64,000 nt of DNA from Flavobacterium sp. LC2016-23 (GCF_009674775.1 NZ_WKKE01000010.1:62001-126000), one strand, 5' to 3'. Positions 51,118 through 59,190 are shown, counted from the first letter of the stretch. Notes: a model not told the origin generated them from the sequence alone. Numbers and translations: made by a program.

Positions 51118-51912
51118 CTAGACGTTTACAGTAACAACATATCCTTCGGAACTGCGAATATTAAAAACCGTTCCGTTTTCAAAAATCAAATACTGCCCTT
51201 TAATTCCAGTTAATTTTCCATTAAAGGATGGTGTTTTATCAAGGTTCAGACTTGCCACTTTTGCCGGAAAATTTAAAACTGGATACTGCAATTCATATAC
51301 ATCATTCTTTTGGCTATAAAAATATTCCTTAGCTTCTGCCGGAATTAAACTTTCCACTTTTTCTTTTTCTTTAATTAAATCAAAAGTCTCTGTTTCATTC
51401 TGAAGCATTTTTCGCCAATTGGTTTTATCCGTATAGTGACTTTTCAAGGCAACCTCGGTGATTCCTGCCAAATACCGATTCGGAACCTCAACAATTGCGA
51501 TGGCCTGACTCGCTCCCTGATCGATCCACCGGGTTGGAACCTGTGTTTTGCGTGTTACCCCGACTTTTATTTCACTTGCTACCGCCAAGTACACAATATG
51601 AGGCTGCAATTGCACCTTTTGTTCATATTCTAAATCACGATCTGCAATTCCTAAATGCGCGGTACTTAATTCGGGTCTCATAATCCAGTCGCCAACGGCC
51701 GGGCTGGAATAAAAGCAATCATAACAAAAACCCTGTCTGAATATTTTCTTTTTTTTATTGCAATTCAAACATTGGTAACCGACAAAATTGATATCAATTT
51801 CTTTATTTAATAATTGATTCATATTGAGAAAACTGTCTTCAAAAACCAGGTAATACTGGATAGGATTTCCGATTTCTGTCTGCATTTTGGTAAGTACTCC
51901 CTGGTATGTCAT
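51118..51912 (-). CDS. DUF2797 family protein
   Basis: A 264-residue protein. Four cysteines in the N-terminal third (YQCLNCNKKKKIFRQGFCYDCFYSSP) form a probable zinc ribbon. The middle has the family-typical HIVYLAVASEIKVGVTRKTQVPTRWIDQGASQAIAIVEVPNRYLAG, a GIY-YIG-like strand pattern. The C-terminal third is a small beta domain. DUF2797 occurs in Bacteroidota and actinobacteria and has no established function; a nucleic-acid-related role is possible from the zinc and GIY-like features, but this is inference. It is divergent from the GH3 gene. Confidence 0.85.
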   Translation of the reverse strand: MTYQGVLTKMQTEIGNPIQYYLVFEDSFLNMNQLLNKEIDINFVGYQCLNCNKKKKIFRQGFCYDCFYSSPAVGDWIMRPELSTAHLGIADRDLEYEQKVQLQPHIVYLAVASEIKVGVTRKTQVPTRWIDQGASQAIAIVEVPNRYLAGITEVALKSHYTDKTNWRKMLQNETETFDLIKEKEKVESLIPAEAKEYFYSQKNDVYELQYPVLNFPAKVASLNLDKTPSFNGKLTGIKGQYLIFENGTVFNIRSSEGYVVTVNV

Positions 51913-51994
51913 TTGATTTTTGAATTGCTGATTTTAGATTTCAGATTACTATTAAAAGTTTAAATTTTGAAACGTAATCTTTTCCTTAAATAAA

Positions 51995-52023
51995 TTGTTT
52001 TTTGTAAAAAAACACTATTTTTG
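51995..52023 (+). promoter_or_regulatory. promoter of the GH3 gene
   Basis: TTG (51995-51997), 18-nt spacer, TATTTTTG (52016-52023): full flavobacterial consensus, with a leader of about 95 nt that contains an ATCTAAA direct-repeat run near 52095-52120. Confidence 0.65.
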
Positions 52024-52124
52024 ATACAACGCCAAAGTTAATATTTGTATATCGATATTCAAATTTTAAATTTCCTGTTTTTTAATCCAAATCGGAAATC
52101 TAAAATCTAAAATCTAAAATTCCC

Positions 52125-53648
52125 ATGCCCTTATCCATAATCAACTCATTTGCATCCTGGGTTCTAAAACAAAGAATTCATCAAATAGAGCTCTTTCTAA
52201 AATATCCGAATGAAGTTCAGGAAGAATTGCTGCATAACTTACTGACCGCTTCTGAAAATACGATTATTGGGAAACAATATGAATTTTCATCCATCAACTC
52301 GTATCAGACTTTTGCTGAAAGAGTGCCTATTGCTACTTACGAAGAGTTACAACCTCTGATTGAGCGAACACGTCAGGGCGAACAGGGTGTTTTTTGGGAA
52401 ACCCCGATCAAATGGTTTGCCAAATCAAGCGGAACTACGAATGCCAAAAGTAAATTTATACCGGTAAGCACGGAGGCTCTGGAAGATTGTCACTATAAAG
52501 GAAGTAAAGATTTACTTTGTTTATACCTGAACAATAATGAGGATTCTGAATTGTTTTTGGGAAAAAGTCTTCGCTTGGGCGGAAGCTCTCAGATTTATGA
52601 AAACAACAATACTTTCTTTGGGGATCTTTCTGCCATTTTGATTGAAAACATGCCCATCTGGGCTGAATTTAGCAGCACGCCAAGTAATAAAACTTCCCTG
52701 ATGAGTGAATGGGAAGCTAAAATTGCTGCAATTATCAATGAAACAAAAAACGAAAATGTAACCAGTTTTGCCGGAGTTCCTTCCTGGATGCTGGTACTAA
52801 TGAATAAAGTGCTGGAAAATACCGGAAAAGAAAGCTTATTGGAAATCTGGCCCAATCTTGAAGTCTATTTTCATGGAGGCGTAAGTTTTTCTCCCTACAA
52901 AGAACAATACAAAAAAATATTACCCAGCAAAGATTTCAAATATTACGAAATATACAATGCTTCAGAAGGCTTTTTTGCCATTCAGGACCTGAATAACTCA
53001 AGCGATTTGTTATTAATGCTGGATTATGGAATTTTCTACGAATTTATTTCAATGGATACTTTTGGAACTCCAAACCAGAAAGTAATTCGTCTGGCTGATG
53101 TTGAACTGAACAAGAACTACGCTATTGTCATTACCACTAATTCCGGTTTATGGCGCTATTTAATTGGAGATACGGTCCGTTTTACATCTTTAAACCCTTA
53201 CCGAATTCGCGTGACGGGAAGAACCAAGCATCATATTAATGTTTTTGGTGAAGAATTAATGGTCGAAAATACCGATCAGGCCATTGCCAAAGCCTGTCAG
53301 ATTACGCAGACTGAAGTGATTGATTATACAGTAGCGCCTATTTTTATGCAGGACAAAGAAAAAGGGGCTCACGAATGGATGATTGAGTTCAAGAAAAAAC
53401 CTGCGGATGTAGGCCTTTTCCAGAAAGTACTGGATGAAACACTGCAGACTTTAAACTCTGATTATGAAGCCAAGCGTCACAACAATATGACTTTAAACCC
53501 TTTGGTGATTAATGTCGCAAGAGAAAACTTATTTTATGACTGGCTTAAAGAAAGAGATAAATTAGGCGGACAACATAAAATTCCGAGGCTTTCGAATCAA
53601 CGTGATTATCTGGAGCAGTTGAAAGAGATGTGTGTCGTTAAGAGCTAA
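52125..53648 (+). CDS. GH3 auxin-responsive-promoter family protein (acyl-adenylating)
   Basis: A 507-residue member of the GH3 branch of the ANL adenylating superfamily. Blocks seen are FAERVPIATYEELQPLIERT, the ATP loop WFAKSSGTTNAKSKFIPVS, a middle strand-turn VYFHGGVSFSPYKEQYK, YNASEGFFAIQ, and the C-terminal YRLxGDTV-like motif LWRYLIGDTVRFTSLNPYRIRVTGRTKHHINVFGEELM. Plant GH3s conjugate amino acids to jasmonate or auxin, whereas bacterial homologues are common in Bacteroidota with unknown acyl and amine substrates. No neighbouring pathway genes help to assign it. Confidence 0.92.
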   Translation: MPLSIINSFASWVLKQRIHQIELFLKYPNEVQEELLHNLLTASENTIIGKQYEFSSINSYQTFAERVPIATYEELQPLIERTRQGEQGVFWETPIKWFAKSSGTTNAKSKFIPVSTEALEDCHYKGSKDLLCLYLNNNEDSELFLGKSLRLGGSSQIYENNNTFFGDLSAILIENMPIWAEFSSTPSNKTSLMSEWEAKIAAIINETKNENVTSFAGVPSWMLVLMNKVLENTGKESLLEIWPNLEVYFHGGVSFSPYKEQYKKILPSKDFKYYEIYNASEGFFAIQDLNNSSDLLLMLDYGIFYEFISMDTFGTPNQKVIRLADVELNKNYAIVITTNSGLWRYLIGDTVRFTSLNPYRIRVTGRTKHHINVFGEELMVENTDQAIAKACQITQTEVIDYTVAPIFMQDKEKGAHEWMIEFKKKPADVGLFQKVLDETLQTLNSDYEAKRHNNMTLNPLVINVARENLFYDWLKERDKLGGQHKIPRLSNQRDYLEQLKEMCVVKS

Positions 53649-53734
53649 ACACGAATTTCACTGATTTTCCACTGATTATTTAGGCTTCGTTTATCGCAAG
53701 ATGTCTATTTAAATACTTAATTCCACTGAATCGC

Positions 53735-53810
53735 ATGAGGGATAGCAGTGGAAATCCTTTTTGTTTTTTCTTTAAAAACAAAAAGATTGAAACGAATAGC
53801 CCGACCCGCC
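53735..53810 (+). repeat. dispersed intergenic repeat, copy C
   Basis: GATAGCAGTGGAAATCCTTT at the left, AGATTGAAACGAATAGCCCG at the right; the middle is a hairpin CTTTTTGTTTTT / AAAAACAAAAAG. This is the clearest copy of the family. Confidence 0.78.
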
Positions 53811-53836
53811 TTTTCCGGCGGGACATGCCCATAAAA

Positions 53837-53866
53837 AAACCTTAGCATTACTGAGAACTAAGGTTT
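53837..53866 (+). terminator. hairpin after repeat copy C
   Basis: Perfect 9-bp stem AAACCTTAG / CTAAGGTTT, 12-nt loop. The T-rich tail is moderate. Possible terminator of the GH3 transcript. Confidence 0.6.
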
Positions 53867-53888
53867 GTATTTTTAAGTTTATTTATTA

Positions 53889-53990
53889 TTTCTCCCTTCG
53901 GTCGAAATCACATTAGTAATTCCGTAAAGAAATGTCGCCAATCTTTGTCGAGCTACGAGTGTGATTTCTCCCTTCGGTCGAAATGACAAA
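53889..53990. repeat. MITE-like element with directly repeated cores
   Basis: TTTCTCCCTTCGGTCGAAAT occurs twice in the same orientation (53889-53908 and 53965-53984). The right end (GTGATTTCTCCC...GAAATGACAAA) matches the right end of the 26171 element, whose arms are inverted instead. Confidence 0.75.
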
Positions 53991-54008
53991 AAAGAACTGA
54001 ATTCTTAC

Positions 54009-55238
54009 CTACATCATATCGATATATCGGTCATGATATCCGAGTAAATATAAAACACCATCAAGCCCTAAACTTGAGATTGAAGTGGAAGCGCTCTCTT
54101 TTACTTTTTGTTTGGCATGGAACGCAATTCCTAAACCGGCTAAGTTGAGCATTGGCAAATCGTTGGCGCCATCACCAACCGCTATGGTCTGGTTGATATG
54201 AATACCTTCTTTGTCTGCAATAGCTTTTAAATGCTCTGCTTTCTTCTGACCGTCGATGATATCTCCGATATATTTCCCGGTTAACTTACCGTCTTTGATC
54301 TCTAATTGATTGGCATGAACGTAATCGATCCCTAATTCTTTTTGCAAATATTCTCCGAAATAGGTAAATCCTCCGGAGAGAATGGCCGTTTTGTACCCGT
54401 AATATTTCAGGGCTTTCATCAAACGGTGCGCTCCTTTTGTTATGGGTAATCTTTCAGCAACAGATCGCAAAACATCTTCACTTAAGCCTTCTAACAAAGC
54501 CATGCGCTGTTTAAAGCTTTCATTAAAATCAATTTCACCATTCATGGCCAATTCTGTAATAGCCCTTACCTGTTCGCCTACTCCGTTAAGTTCGGCTAAT
54601 TCATCAATGACTTCTGTCTGGATCAGCGTAGAATCCATATCAAAACAAACGAGACGTCTGTTTCTTCGGTAAATATTATCTTCCTGAAAAGAAATATCCA
54701 CATCCAGCGTTCTTGAAATCTGCATGAAACTGGCTGTCATCACGATCTTATTTACAATTTCGCCGGTGACGGATAATTGTATGCAGGAACGGGGATTCTC
54801 TTCTATTTCGATGATAGAAGTCCTTCCTGTTAATCTTATAATGGAATCGATATTTAAATTCTGATCGGATAATATTTTAGTTACTGCTGCCAATTGCGAA
54901 GCGGCTAACTTCTCTCCCAAAATATTAATGATGTATCGTTGTTTTGATTGTGATTTTACCCACGTTTCGTAATCCTCAATAGAAATCGGAATAAATTTAA
55001 CTTTGATTTCCAATTCGTAAGCTTTAAACAATAAGTCTTTTAAAACGGGTCCGGAACTGGAACCTGCTTCAATTTCAAATAAAATACCTAAAGAAAGTGT
55101 GTCGTGAATGTCGGCCTGGCCTATATCTAAAATAATCGCATCGTAAGTTGCCAATACTGCTGTCAAACCAGCCGTAACTCCGGGTTTATCGTGACCTGAA
55201 ACTTTTAATAAAATAATCTCTTTATCTTCTATTGCCAT
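54009..55238 (-). CDS. serB: phosphoserine phosphatase with N-terminal ACT domains
   Basis: A 409-residue protein. The ATG at 55238 (MAIEDKEIILLKVSGHDKPG) is preferred over an upstream TTG. Residues 1-180 are two ACT-like regulatory domains (LKVSGHDKPGVTAGL and INILGEKLAASQLAAVTKIL), and the rest is a HAD phosphatase (CFDMDSTLIQTEVIDELA nucleophile motif, LSGGFTYFGE, VGDGANDLPML). It releases serine from phosphoserine. The large ACT-fused form is typical of Bacteroidota, and serine feedback is plausible by analogy. It is separated by 157 nt from the VOC cluster. Confidence 0.95.
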   Translation of the reverse strand: MAIEDKEIILLKVSGHDKPGVTAGLTAVLATYDAIILDIGQADIHDTLSLGILFEIEAGSSSGPVLKDLLFKAYELEIKVKFIPISIEDYETWVKSQSKQRYIINILGEKLAASQLAAVTKILSDQNLNIDSIIRLTGRTSIIEIEENPRSCIQLSVTGEIVNKIVMTASFMQISRTLDVDISFQEDNIYRRNRRLVCFDMDSTLIQTEVIDELAELNGVGEQVRAITELAMNGEIDFNESFKQRMALLEGLSEDVLRSVAERLPITKGAHRLMKALKYYGYKTAILSGGFTYFGEYLQKELGIDYVHANQLEIKDGKLTGKYIGDIIDGQKKAEHLKAIADKEGIHINQTIAVGDGANDLPMLNLAGLGIAFHAKQKVKESASTSISSLGLDGVLYLLGYHDRYIDMM

Positions 55239-55318
55239 TTTTTCTTTATTGATTAAGAGCGACAAAAATCGACAATCTATTGTTGATAAAAAAGAATAAT
55301 CTTTGTTTTTTTGAAAAG

Positions 55319-55344
55319 AAAAAGCACATAAACATGTGCTTTTT
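55319..55344 (-). terminator. terminator of the VOC/SRPBCC operon
   Basis: Perfect 11-bp stem AAAAAGCACAT / ATGTGCTTTTT with an AAAC loop, 52 nt past the last VOC gene stop on the minus strand. Confidence 0.9.
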
Positions 55345-55395
55345 AAAGTAATTTAACAATTATGTTCCGCTATTAGAATAACATAACTTTATTGG

Positions 55396-55833
55396 TTATG
55401 CCTCTGGCTGTTTTTCGTCAAAATTTACCATCCATCCTACACCAAATTTATCTTTAAACATTCCGAAATAAGCCCCCCAGAAGGTATCATTCATAGGCAT
55501 TTCTACGTGACCTCCGGCTGAGAGTCCGTTAAAAATACGGTCTGCTTCTTCCCTGCTTTCCGTATTAATGGAAATTGAAAAATTATCTCCAATACGCAAA
55601 TCTCCAAATTTTGGATGACTGTCACTTCCCATTAAAACGGTATTCCCAATGGGCAGGGAAACGTGCATAATTCTGTTTCCGTCTTCTTCAGCCATTTTGT
55701 TGCTATCGTCTTCTTCCGGTATATCTTTAAACTTCCCGATATACGGAAATTCACCTCCAAAAACGGATTTATAAAATAAGAATGCTTCTTCACAATTCCC
55801 GTTAAAAAGCAAATAAGGATTTATTGCTGCCAT
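55396..55833 (-). CDS. VOC family protein (PhnB-like glyoxalase fold)
   Basis: A 145-residue protein of the 3-demethylubiquinone-methyltransferase-like/PhnB type. INPYLLFNGNCEEAFLFYKSVFGGEF at the start and FWGAYFGMFKDKFGVGWMVNFDE at the end are the usual family ends. These bicupin-like VOC proteins bind small ligands or confer resistance; activity cannot be assigned. It is the last gene of a six-gene cluster of alternating VOC and SRPBCC proteins, with a 77-nt gap containing tandem repeats before it. Confidence 0.9.
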   Translation of the reverse strand: MAAINPYLLFNGNCEEAFLFYKSVFGGEFPYIGKFKDIPEEDDSNKMAEEDGNRIMHVSLPIGNTVLMGSDSHPKFGDLRIGDNFSISINTESREEADRIFNGLSAGGHVEMPMNDTFWGAYFGMFKDKFGVGWMVNFDEKQPEA

Positions 55834-55859
55834 AATCTTTGTTGTTTATTGTTTGTTGT

Positions 55860-55920
55860 TTCTATTCTCTTTATTCTATTCTCTATTTTCTTAATTCTAT
55901 TCTCTAGCCTCTATTCTCTC
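55860..55920. repeat. imperfect tandem repeat (TTCTATTCTCT units)
   Basis: About four imperfect units of TCTATTCTCT occupy the space between two cluster genes, reaching into the last 10 nt of the SRPBCC gene at 55911. Slippage here could alter the end of that gene or spacing to the next. Confidence 0.7.
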
Positions 55921-56354
55921 TCTTCCGCCAATTCTTTCACTGTTTCCAGTCCTTTCGGAAAAGCTTCTTTAAAGTAATCCAGGTATTTTTCAACTACATC
56001 CACCTGAGCAACCAAATCAGTAAATTCATCATCAGGCGTCAATCGATACGTTTCCATTGCACCGCTCCACTTTTTTGTTTCTTCGTCAATAGGCAATTCT
56101 TTAAAGTCTTTTATTTCCCCTATATGCTTAAAAGCCATATATTCATTTGGAATTTTAGTTTCAATGATACTATTCATTCCTTCTCCGCCCGGCGACATAA
56201 AATGTATTTTATCACCTTCGTTCCAGTCGCTTACAGCATAAGAACCTTCACAGAAAGCTCCTGTCCATTTTTTATAGGTCTCATCCGCCCATAAAATGTT
56301 CCAGACTTTTTCTGCCGGAGCTTTAATTCTAATTTTAAATTCTAATGTTTCCAT
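55911..56354 (-). CDS. SRPBCC (AHSA1-like) domain protein, cluster gene 5
   Basis: A 147-residue START/Bet v1-like protein. The opening METLEFKIRIKAPAEKVWNILW and WADETYKKWTGAFCEGSYAVSDW are typical of AHSA1/polyketide-cyclase-like folds with a ligand cavity. GGEGMNSIIETKIPNEYMAFKHIGEIKDF is the conserved strand pair. Only 2 nt separate it from the preceding VOC gene. The C-terminus (ELAEERE) is encoded by the tandem-repeat region. The ligand is unknown. Confidence 0.9.
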   Translation of the reverse strand: METLEFKIRIKAPAEKVWNILWADETYKKWTGAFCEGSYAVSDWNEGDKIHFMSPGGEGMNSIIETKIPNEYMAFKHIGEIKDFKELPIDEETKKWSGAMETYRLTPDDEFTDLVAQVDVVEKYLDYFKEAFPKGLETVKELAEERE

Positions 56355-56356
56355 CT

Positions 56357-56773
56357 TTAAGGTTGTTGCGGTAATTTGCTAAAATCCATATATAACACAT
56401 TCCAGCGATGTCCGTCTAAATCAGCAAAACCAGCACCGTACATCCATCCCTGGCTTTCGGCAGGAGGGGCAAAAACAGTACCTCCGGCTTTTTTAACTTT
56501 TTCAGCCAATTCATCTACTTCCGCTACACTTTCAGCATCAATCGAAATCAGGATTTCTGAACTTAATTGTGTATCCGGAATTTTGCTTTTAGAAAAGCTT
56601 TCAAACAAAGTATTTTCAAAAAGCATCACTACAAAATTTCCTTCTCCCACCAACATACAAGTCGAGGTTGGAGTGTCATGTTGTTCATTAAAAGAAAAAC
56701 CTATTTTCCAAAAAAAGTCTTTCGCCTTTGCCACATTTTTAACGGGCAGATTCAGCCAGATTTGTTTCGCCAT
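56357..56773 (-). CDS. VOC family protein, cluster gene 4
   Basis: A 138-residue glyoxalase/bleomycin-resistance-fold protein. The start AKQIWLNLPVKNVAKAKDFFWKIGFSF and the end GWMYGAGFADLDGHRWNVLYMDFSKLP match the VOC extradiol-type family. It is related by eye to the 57671 gene (compare KIFLNLPVKDLNRSIAFFTQLGFSF and GWMYQRTFLDTDGHQWEIFFMDES), a probable paralogue. It lies 13 nt after an SRPBCC gene in the same unit. The substrate is unknown. Confidence 0.9.
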   Translation of the reverse strand: MAKQIWLNLPVKNVAKAKDFFWKIGFSFNEQHDTPTSTCMLVGEGNFVVMLFENTLFESFSKSKIPDTQLSSEILISIDAESVAEVDELAEKVKKAGGTVFAPPAESQGWMYGAGFADLDGHRWNVLYMDFSKLPQQP

Positions 56774-56786
56774 CTATTATTTTTTT

Positions 56787-57194
56787 TTAAGTTGTACTTT
56801 CTACATAACTTTTAAAATTATCCAGGATTGCCTGCCAGCCGCCACGCTGCATTTCTTCCGGATTTTGTGTTTCGGGATCAAAACTTTCCTTTACTTCTAC
56901 TCCGTTTGGAGTTGCCTCAAAAGTAATTTCAACCTTTCGCCCATCGCCCATGACATATTCTATGGCCTGATTTTGCTGCACTAAAGTATATTCACCTTCA
57001 AAATCAAAACTCATACTGCCATCTTTTGCCGCCATAGTCGATTTGAATTTCCCTCCTTCTTTCAGGTCATTTTCTGCGTAAGGGGTATGCCAGTCCGGTG
57101 AAGCGAAACTCCATTTTGTAATATGTTCCGGTAAGGTCCAGAACTCCCAGACTTTATCTATTGAAGCATTAATCGTGTTTTGTACTGTAATCAT
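56787..57194 (-). CDS. SRPBCC domain protein, cluster gene 3
   Basis: A 135-residue AHSA1-like protein opening MITVQNTINASIDKVWEFWT, with LPEHITKWSFASPDWHTPYAENDLKEGGKF and DGSMSFDFEGEYTLVQQN. It is nearly the same through its N-terminal 75 residues as the next gene at 57222 (MITVKNTINASIAKVWDFWT), indicating a tandem duplication that later diverged. The end (EEMQRGGWQAILDNFKSYVESTT) is typical of the family. It sits 27 nt from the neighbouring paralogue. No ligand is assigned. Confidence 0.92.
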   Translation of the reverse strand: MITVQNTINASIDKVWEFWTLPEHITKWSFASPDWHTPYAENDLKEGGKFKSTMAAKDGSMSFDFEGEYTLVQQNQAIEYVMGDGRKVEITFEATPNGVEVKESFDPETQNPEEMQRGGWQAILDNFKSYVESTT

Positions 57195-57221
57195 TGTCTG
57201 TTTATTAAAATTTGTATTTTT

Positions 57222-57638
57222 TTATACATTTCGGTTAAAACGCTCAACATACTCTTTGAAATTAGCAATCACTCCTTTTAAGAATTGCTCCTGCATGGCT
57301 TTCGGATTTTCTTTTTCAGGTTCAAATGTTTCTGCAATTTGCACAGTATTGCCATCCGTTTCAAAACGCACTGTTCCTATTCTGTTATCCAAAAGTTTAT
57401 ATTCAAGTAAGGCATGATTCTCCACTTTGGTATAGGTGCCTTCAAAATCAAAAACTACGCTCCCGTCTTTTGTGCCCATTGTGTATTTGAATTTTCCTCC
57501 TACTTTTAAATCATTTTCCGCATACGGATTATGCCAGTCTGACGAAGGTATATTCCAATTGACAATATGTTCCGGCAAAGTCCAGAAATCCCAAACTTTA
57601 GCAATGGATGCGTTAATCGTGTTTTTTACCGTTATCAT
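57222..57638 (-). CDS. SRPBCC domain protein, cluster gene 2
   Basis: A 138-residue AHSA1-like protein, paralogue of 56787 (the two diverge mostly in the C-terminal half). DGSVVFDFEGTYTKVENHALLEYKLLDNRIGTVRF and PKAMQEQFLKGVIANFKEYVERFNRNV show the normal fold ends. It follows the first VOC gene after 32 nt. Its function is unknown. Together with its neighbours it suggests sensing or sequestration of small hydrophobic or toxic compounds, which is inference. Confidence 0.92.
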   Translation of the reverse strand: MITVKNTINASIAKVWDFWTLPEHIVNWNIPSSDWHNPYAENDLKVGGKFKYTMGTKDGSVVFDFEGTYTKVENHALLEYKLLDNRIGTVRFETDGNTVQIAETFEPEKENPKAMQEQFLKGVIANFKEYVERFNRNV

Positions 57639-57670
57639 CTTTTACTATTTTTAAAATGTATTATAGCTTT

Positions 57671-58084
57671 TCATTCACTCATCTCCGGGATTTGACTTTC
57701 ATCCATAAAGAAAATCTCCCATTGATGTCCGTCGGTATCCAGAAAAGTGCGTTGATACATCCAGCCATAATCCTTTGTCTCTCTATATTCTGTTCCGCCG
57801 GCTTTAATGACTTTCCTGATCATTTCGTCGATTTTATCCCGACTTTCAAGTGAAATTGAAATTAGAACTTCGCTGGTCGTAGCCGTATTGCAAATTTCTT
57901 TATGCGTAAAGGTTTGGTAAAACTCCTCCACCAGAAGCATTACGTTTATATTTTCTTCAATAACCAGACAAGTCCCTTTCTCATTTGTGAATTTTGGATT
58001 GAATGAAAAACCCAACTGAGTAAAGAATGCTATCGATCGGTTTAAATCTTTTACAGGAAGATTTAAGAATATTTTTGTTTTCAT
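57671..58084 (-). CDS. VOC family protein, cluster gene 1
   Basis: A 137-residue glyoxalase-fold protein, the first gene of the cluster. It begins MKTKIFLNLPVKDLNRSIAF and contains GTCLVIEENINVMLLVEEFYQ and SRDKIDEMIRKVIKAGGTEY before the GHQWEIFFMDE end. The start is 28 nt from a full-consensus promoter. Similar proteins bind metal through histidine and glutamate, but the expected H/E ligands are only partly obvious here, so an enzymatic role is uncertain. Confidence 0.9.
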   Translation of the reverse strand: MKTKIFLNLPVKDLNRSIAFFTQLGFSFNPKFTNEKGTCLVIEENINVMLLVEEFYQTFTHKEICNTATTSEVLISISLESRDKIDEMIRKVIKAGGTEYRETKDYGWMYQRTFLDTDGHQWEIFFMDESQIPEMSE

Positions 58085-58111
58085 CTCTATAAAATTACAA
58101 ATTATTTAAAA

Positions 58112-58139
58112 CAAATGTAAAATATTACAAAAAGCACAA
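58112..58139 (-). promoter_or_regulatory. promoter of the VOC/SRPBCC operon
   Basis: On the minus strand: TTG (58137-58139), 17-nt spacer, TACATTTG (58112-58119), then the first start at 58084. Full consensus at ideal spacing. Confidence 0.75.
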
Positions 58140-58184
58140 TGCTATATTAAAAGTCAACTTTAGGGTCATTTAAGACAAATTTTA

Positions 58185-58192
58185 TATTTTTG
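58185..58192 (+). promoter_or_regulatory. candidate -7 element (TATTTTTG) for the GlxA-like gene
   Basis: Exact TAnnTTTG match 32 nt upstream of the ATG at 58225. No clear TTG at the -33 distance. Confidence 0.5.
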
Positions 58193-58224
58193 TAAGCAAG
58201 TTAATTTTCCAAAAAAGAAAAACC

Positions 58225-59190
58225 ATGATCAAAAAAACAGGTTTAATTGTGCCGCACGACTACAAATTATTAAGCATTGCAGCAATTTTAGAAGTTTTTG
58301 AAACGGCTAATAAATTGTACAAGGGAACTGAAAAAGCTTTTGACATTATGGTTTTTCAGTCTTCAGAACAGATCAGTGGGGAACAATTGTTTGGATATAA
58401 GGTGAATTCCATAGAAAACTGCAATCAGGATCTGGATTTGATTTTGATTCCGGCTTTTACCACAGACAATATGAGTGAAATGATTGCGAAGAACAAAAAA
58501 TTCATTCCCTGGCTGCAAAAACAACATAAGGCCGGAGCTGAACTGGCGAGTTTTTGCACCGGCGCCTTTTTATTCGCGGCTTCGGGTTTATTAAATGAAA
58601 AACTGGCCACAACGCATGTCGATGCCTGCAGTGCTTTTACCAAAGCATTTCCGTTAGTAAAATTAAAATCTGAAGAAACTTTAACCGCAGATGGCAGTCT
58701 TTACACCAGTGGCGGCTCAACTTCCACCTTTCATTTACTGATTCTTCTGGTGCAGAAATATTGCGGAAATGAAATTGCCGTTCAGATTGCCAAAATCTTC
58801 TCTATTGATTTAAACCGTTACAAACAGAGTTATTTCAGCACTTTCAGACCCAATCATTTGCACAATGACAGTTTGGTAGCCATGTTACAGCACAAAATAG
58901 AAAATCAGTACAGTACCATAGAAAAATTAGAAGAAATCACCAAAGACATTCCAACCAGTAGCCGAAATATGACCAGACGTTTTAAACAGGTTACCGGAAT
59001 TCCTCCAATCGAATATTTGCAAAATATCAGAGTCGAAAGTTCTAAAAAATACCTGGAACAAACCCAGCTTTCAATTTCTGAAATCATTGAAAAAACGGGC
59101 TATAATGATCCTAAAGCATTTCGAAAAGTATTCTATAAAATGGTTGGGATGAAACCTATTGAATATCGGGAAAAGTTTAGAGTACAATAA
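58225..59190 (+). CDS. GlxA-type transcriptional regulator (DJ-1/PfpI + AraC HTH)
   Basis: A 321-residue protein. Residues 1-185 are a DJ-1/PfpI-like domain (DLDLILIPAF, ASFCTGAFLFAASGLL with the nucleophile-elbow cysteine, TTHVDACSAFTKAFP), and residues about 220-321 are an AraC double helix-turn-helix (TSSRNMTRRFKQVTGIPPIEYL, LSISEIIEKTGYNDPKAFRKVFYKMVGMKPIEYR). It is divergent from the VOC/SRPBCC cluster with a 140-bp shared intergenic space, so it is the natural candidate regulator of that cluster. The signal sensed is unknown. Confidence 0.93.
   Translation: MIKKTGLIVPHDYKLLSIAAILEVFETANKLYKGTEKAFDIMVFQSSEQISGEQLFGYKVNSIENCNQDLDLILIPAFTTDNMSEMIAKNKKFIPWLQKQHKAGAELASFCTGAFLFAASGLLNEKLATTHVDACSAFTKAFPLVKLKSEETLTADGSLYTSGGSTSTFHLLILLVQKYCGNEIAVQIAKIFSIDLNRYKQSYFSTFRPNHLHNDSLVAMLQHKIENQYSTIEKLEEITKDIPTSSRNMTRRFKQVTGIPPIEYLQNIRVESSKKYLEQTQLSISEIIEKTGYNDPKAFRKVFYKMVGMKPIEYREKFRVQ

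Larger units (their letters stand above)
53649..54008. other. 360-bp intergenic region between GH3 and serB
   Basis: Contains dispersed repeat copy C (53735-53810), a hairpin terminator (53837-53866) and a MITE-like element with a flipped arm core (53889-53990). No gene seen. Confidence 0.75.

Noticed and set aside
56376..56984. 202-residue open frame on the plus strand
   Set aside because: It runs antisense through two well-supported SRPBCC/VOC genes and its translation is low-complexity (Ser/Phe/Lys rich); it is a shadow frame.
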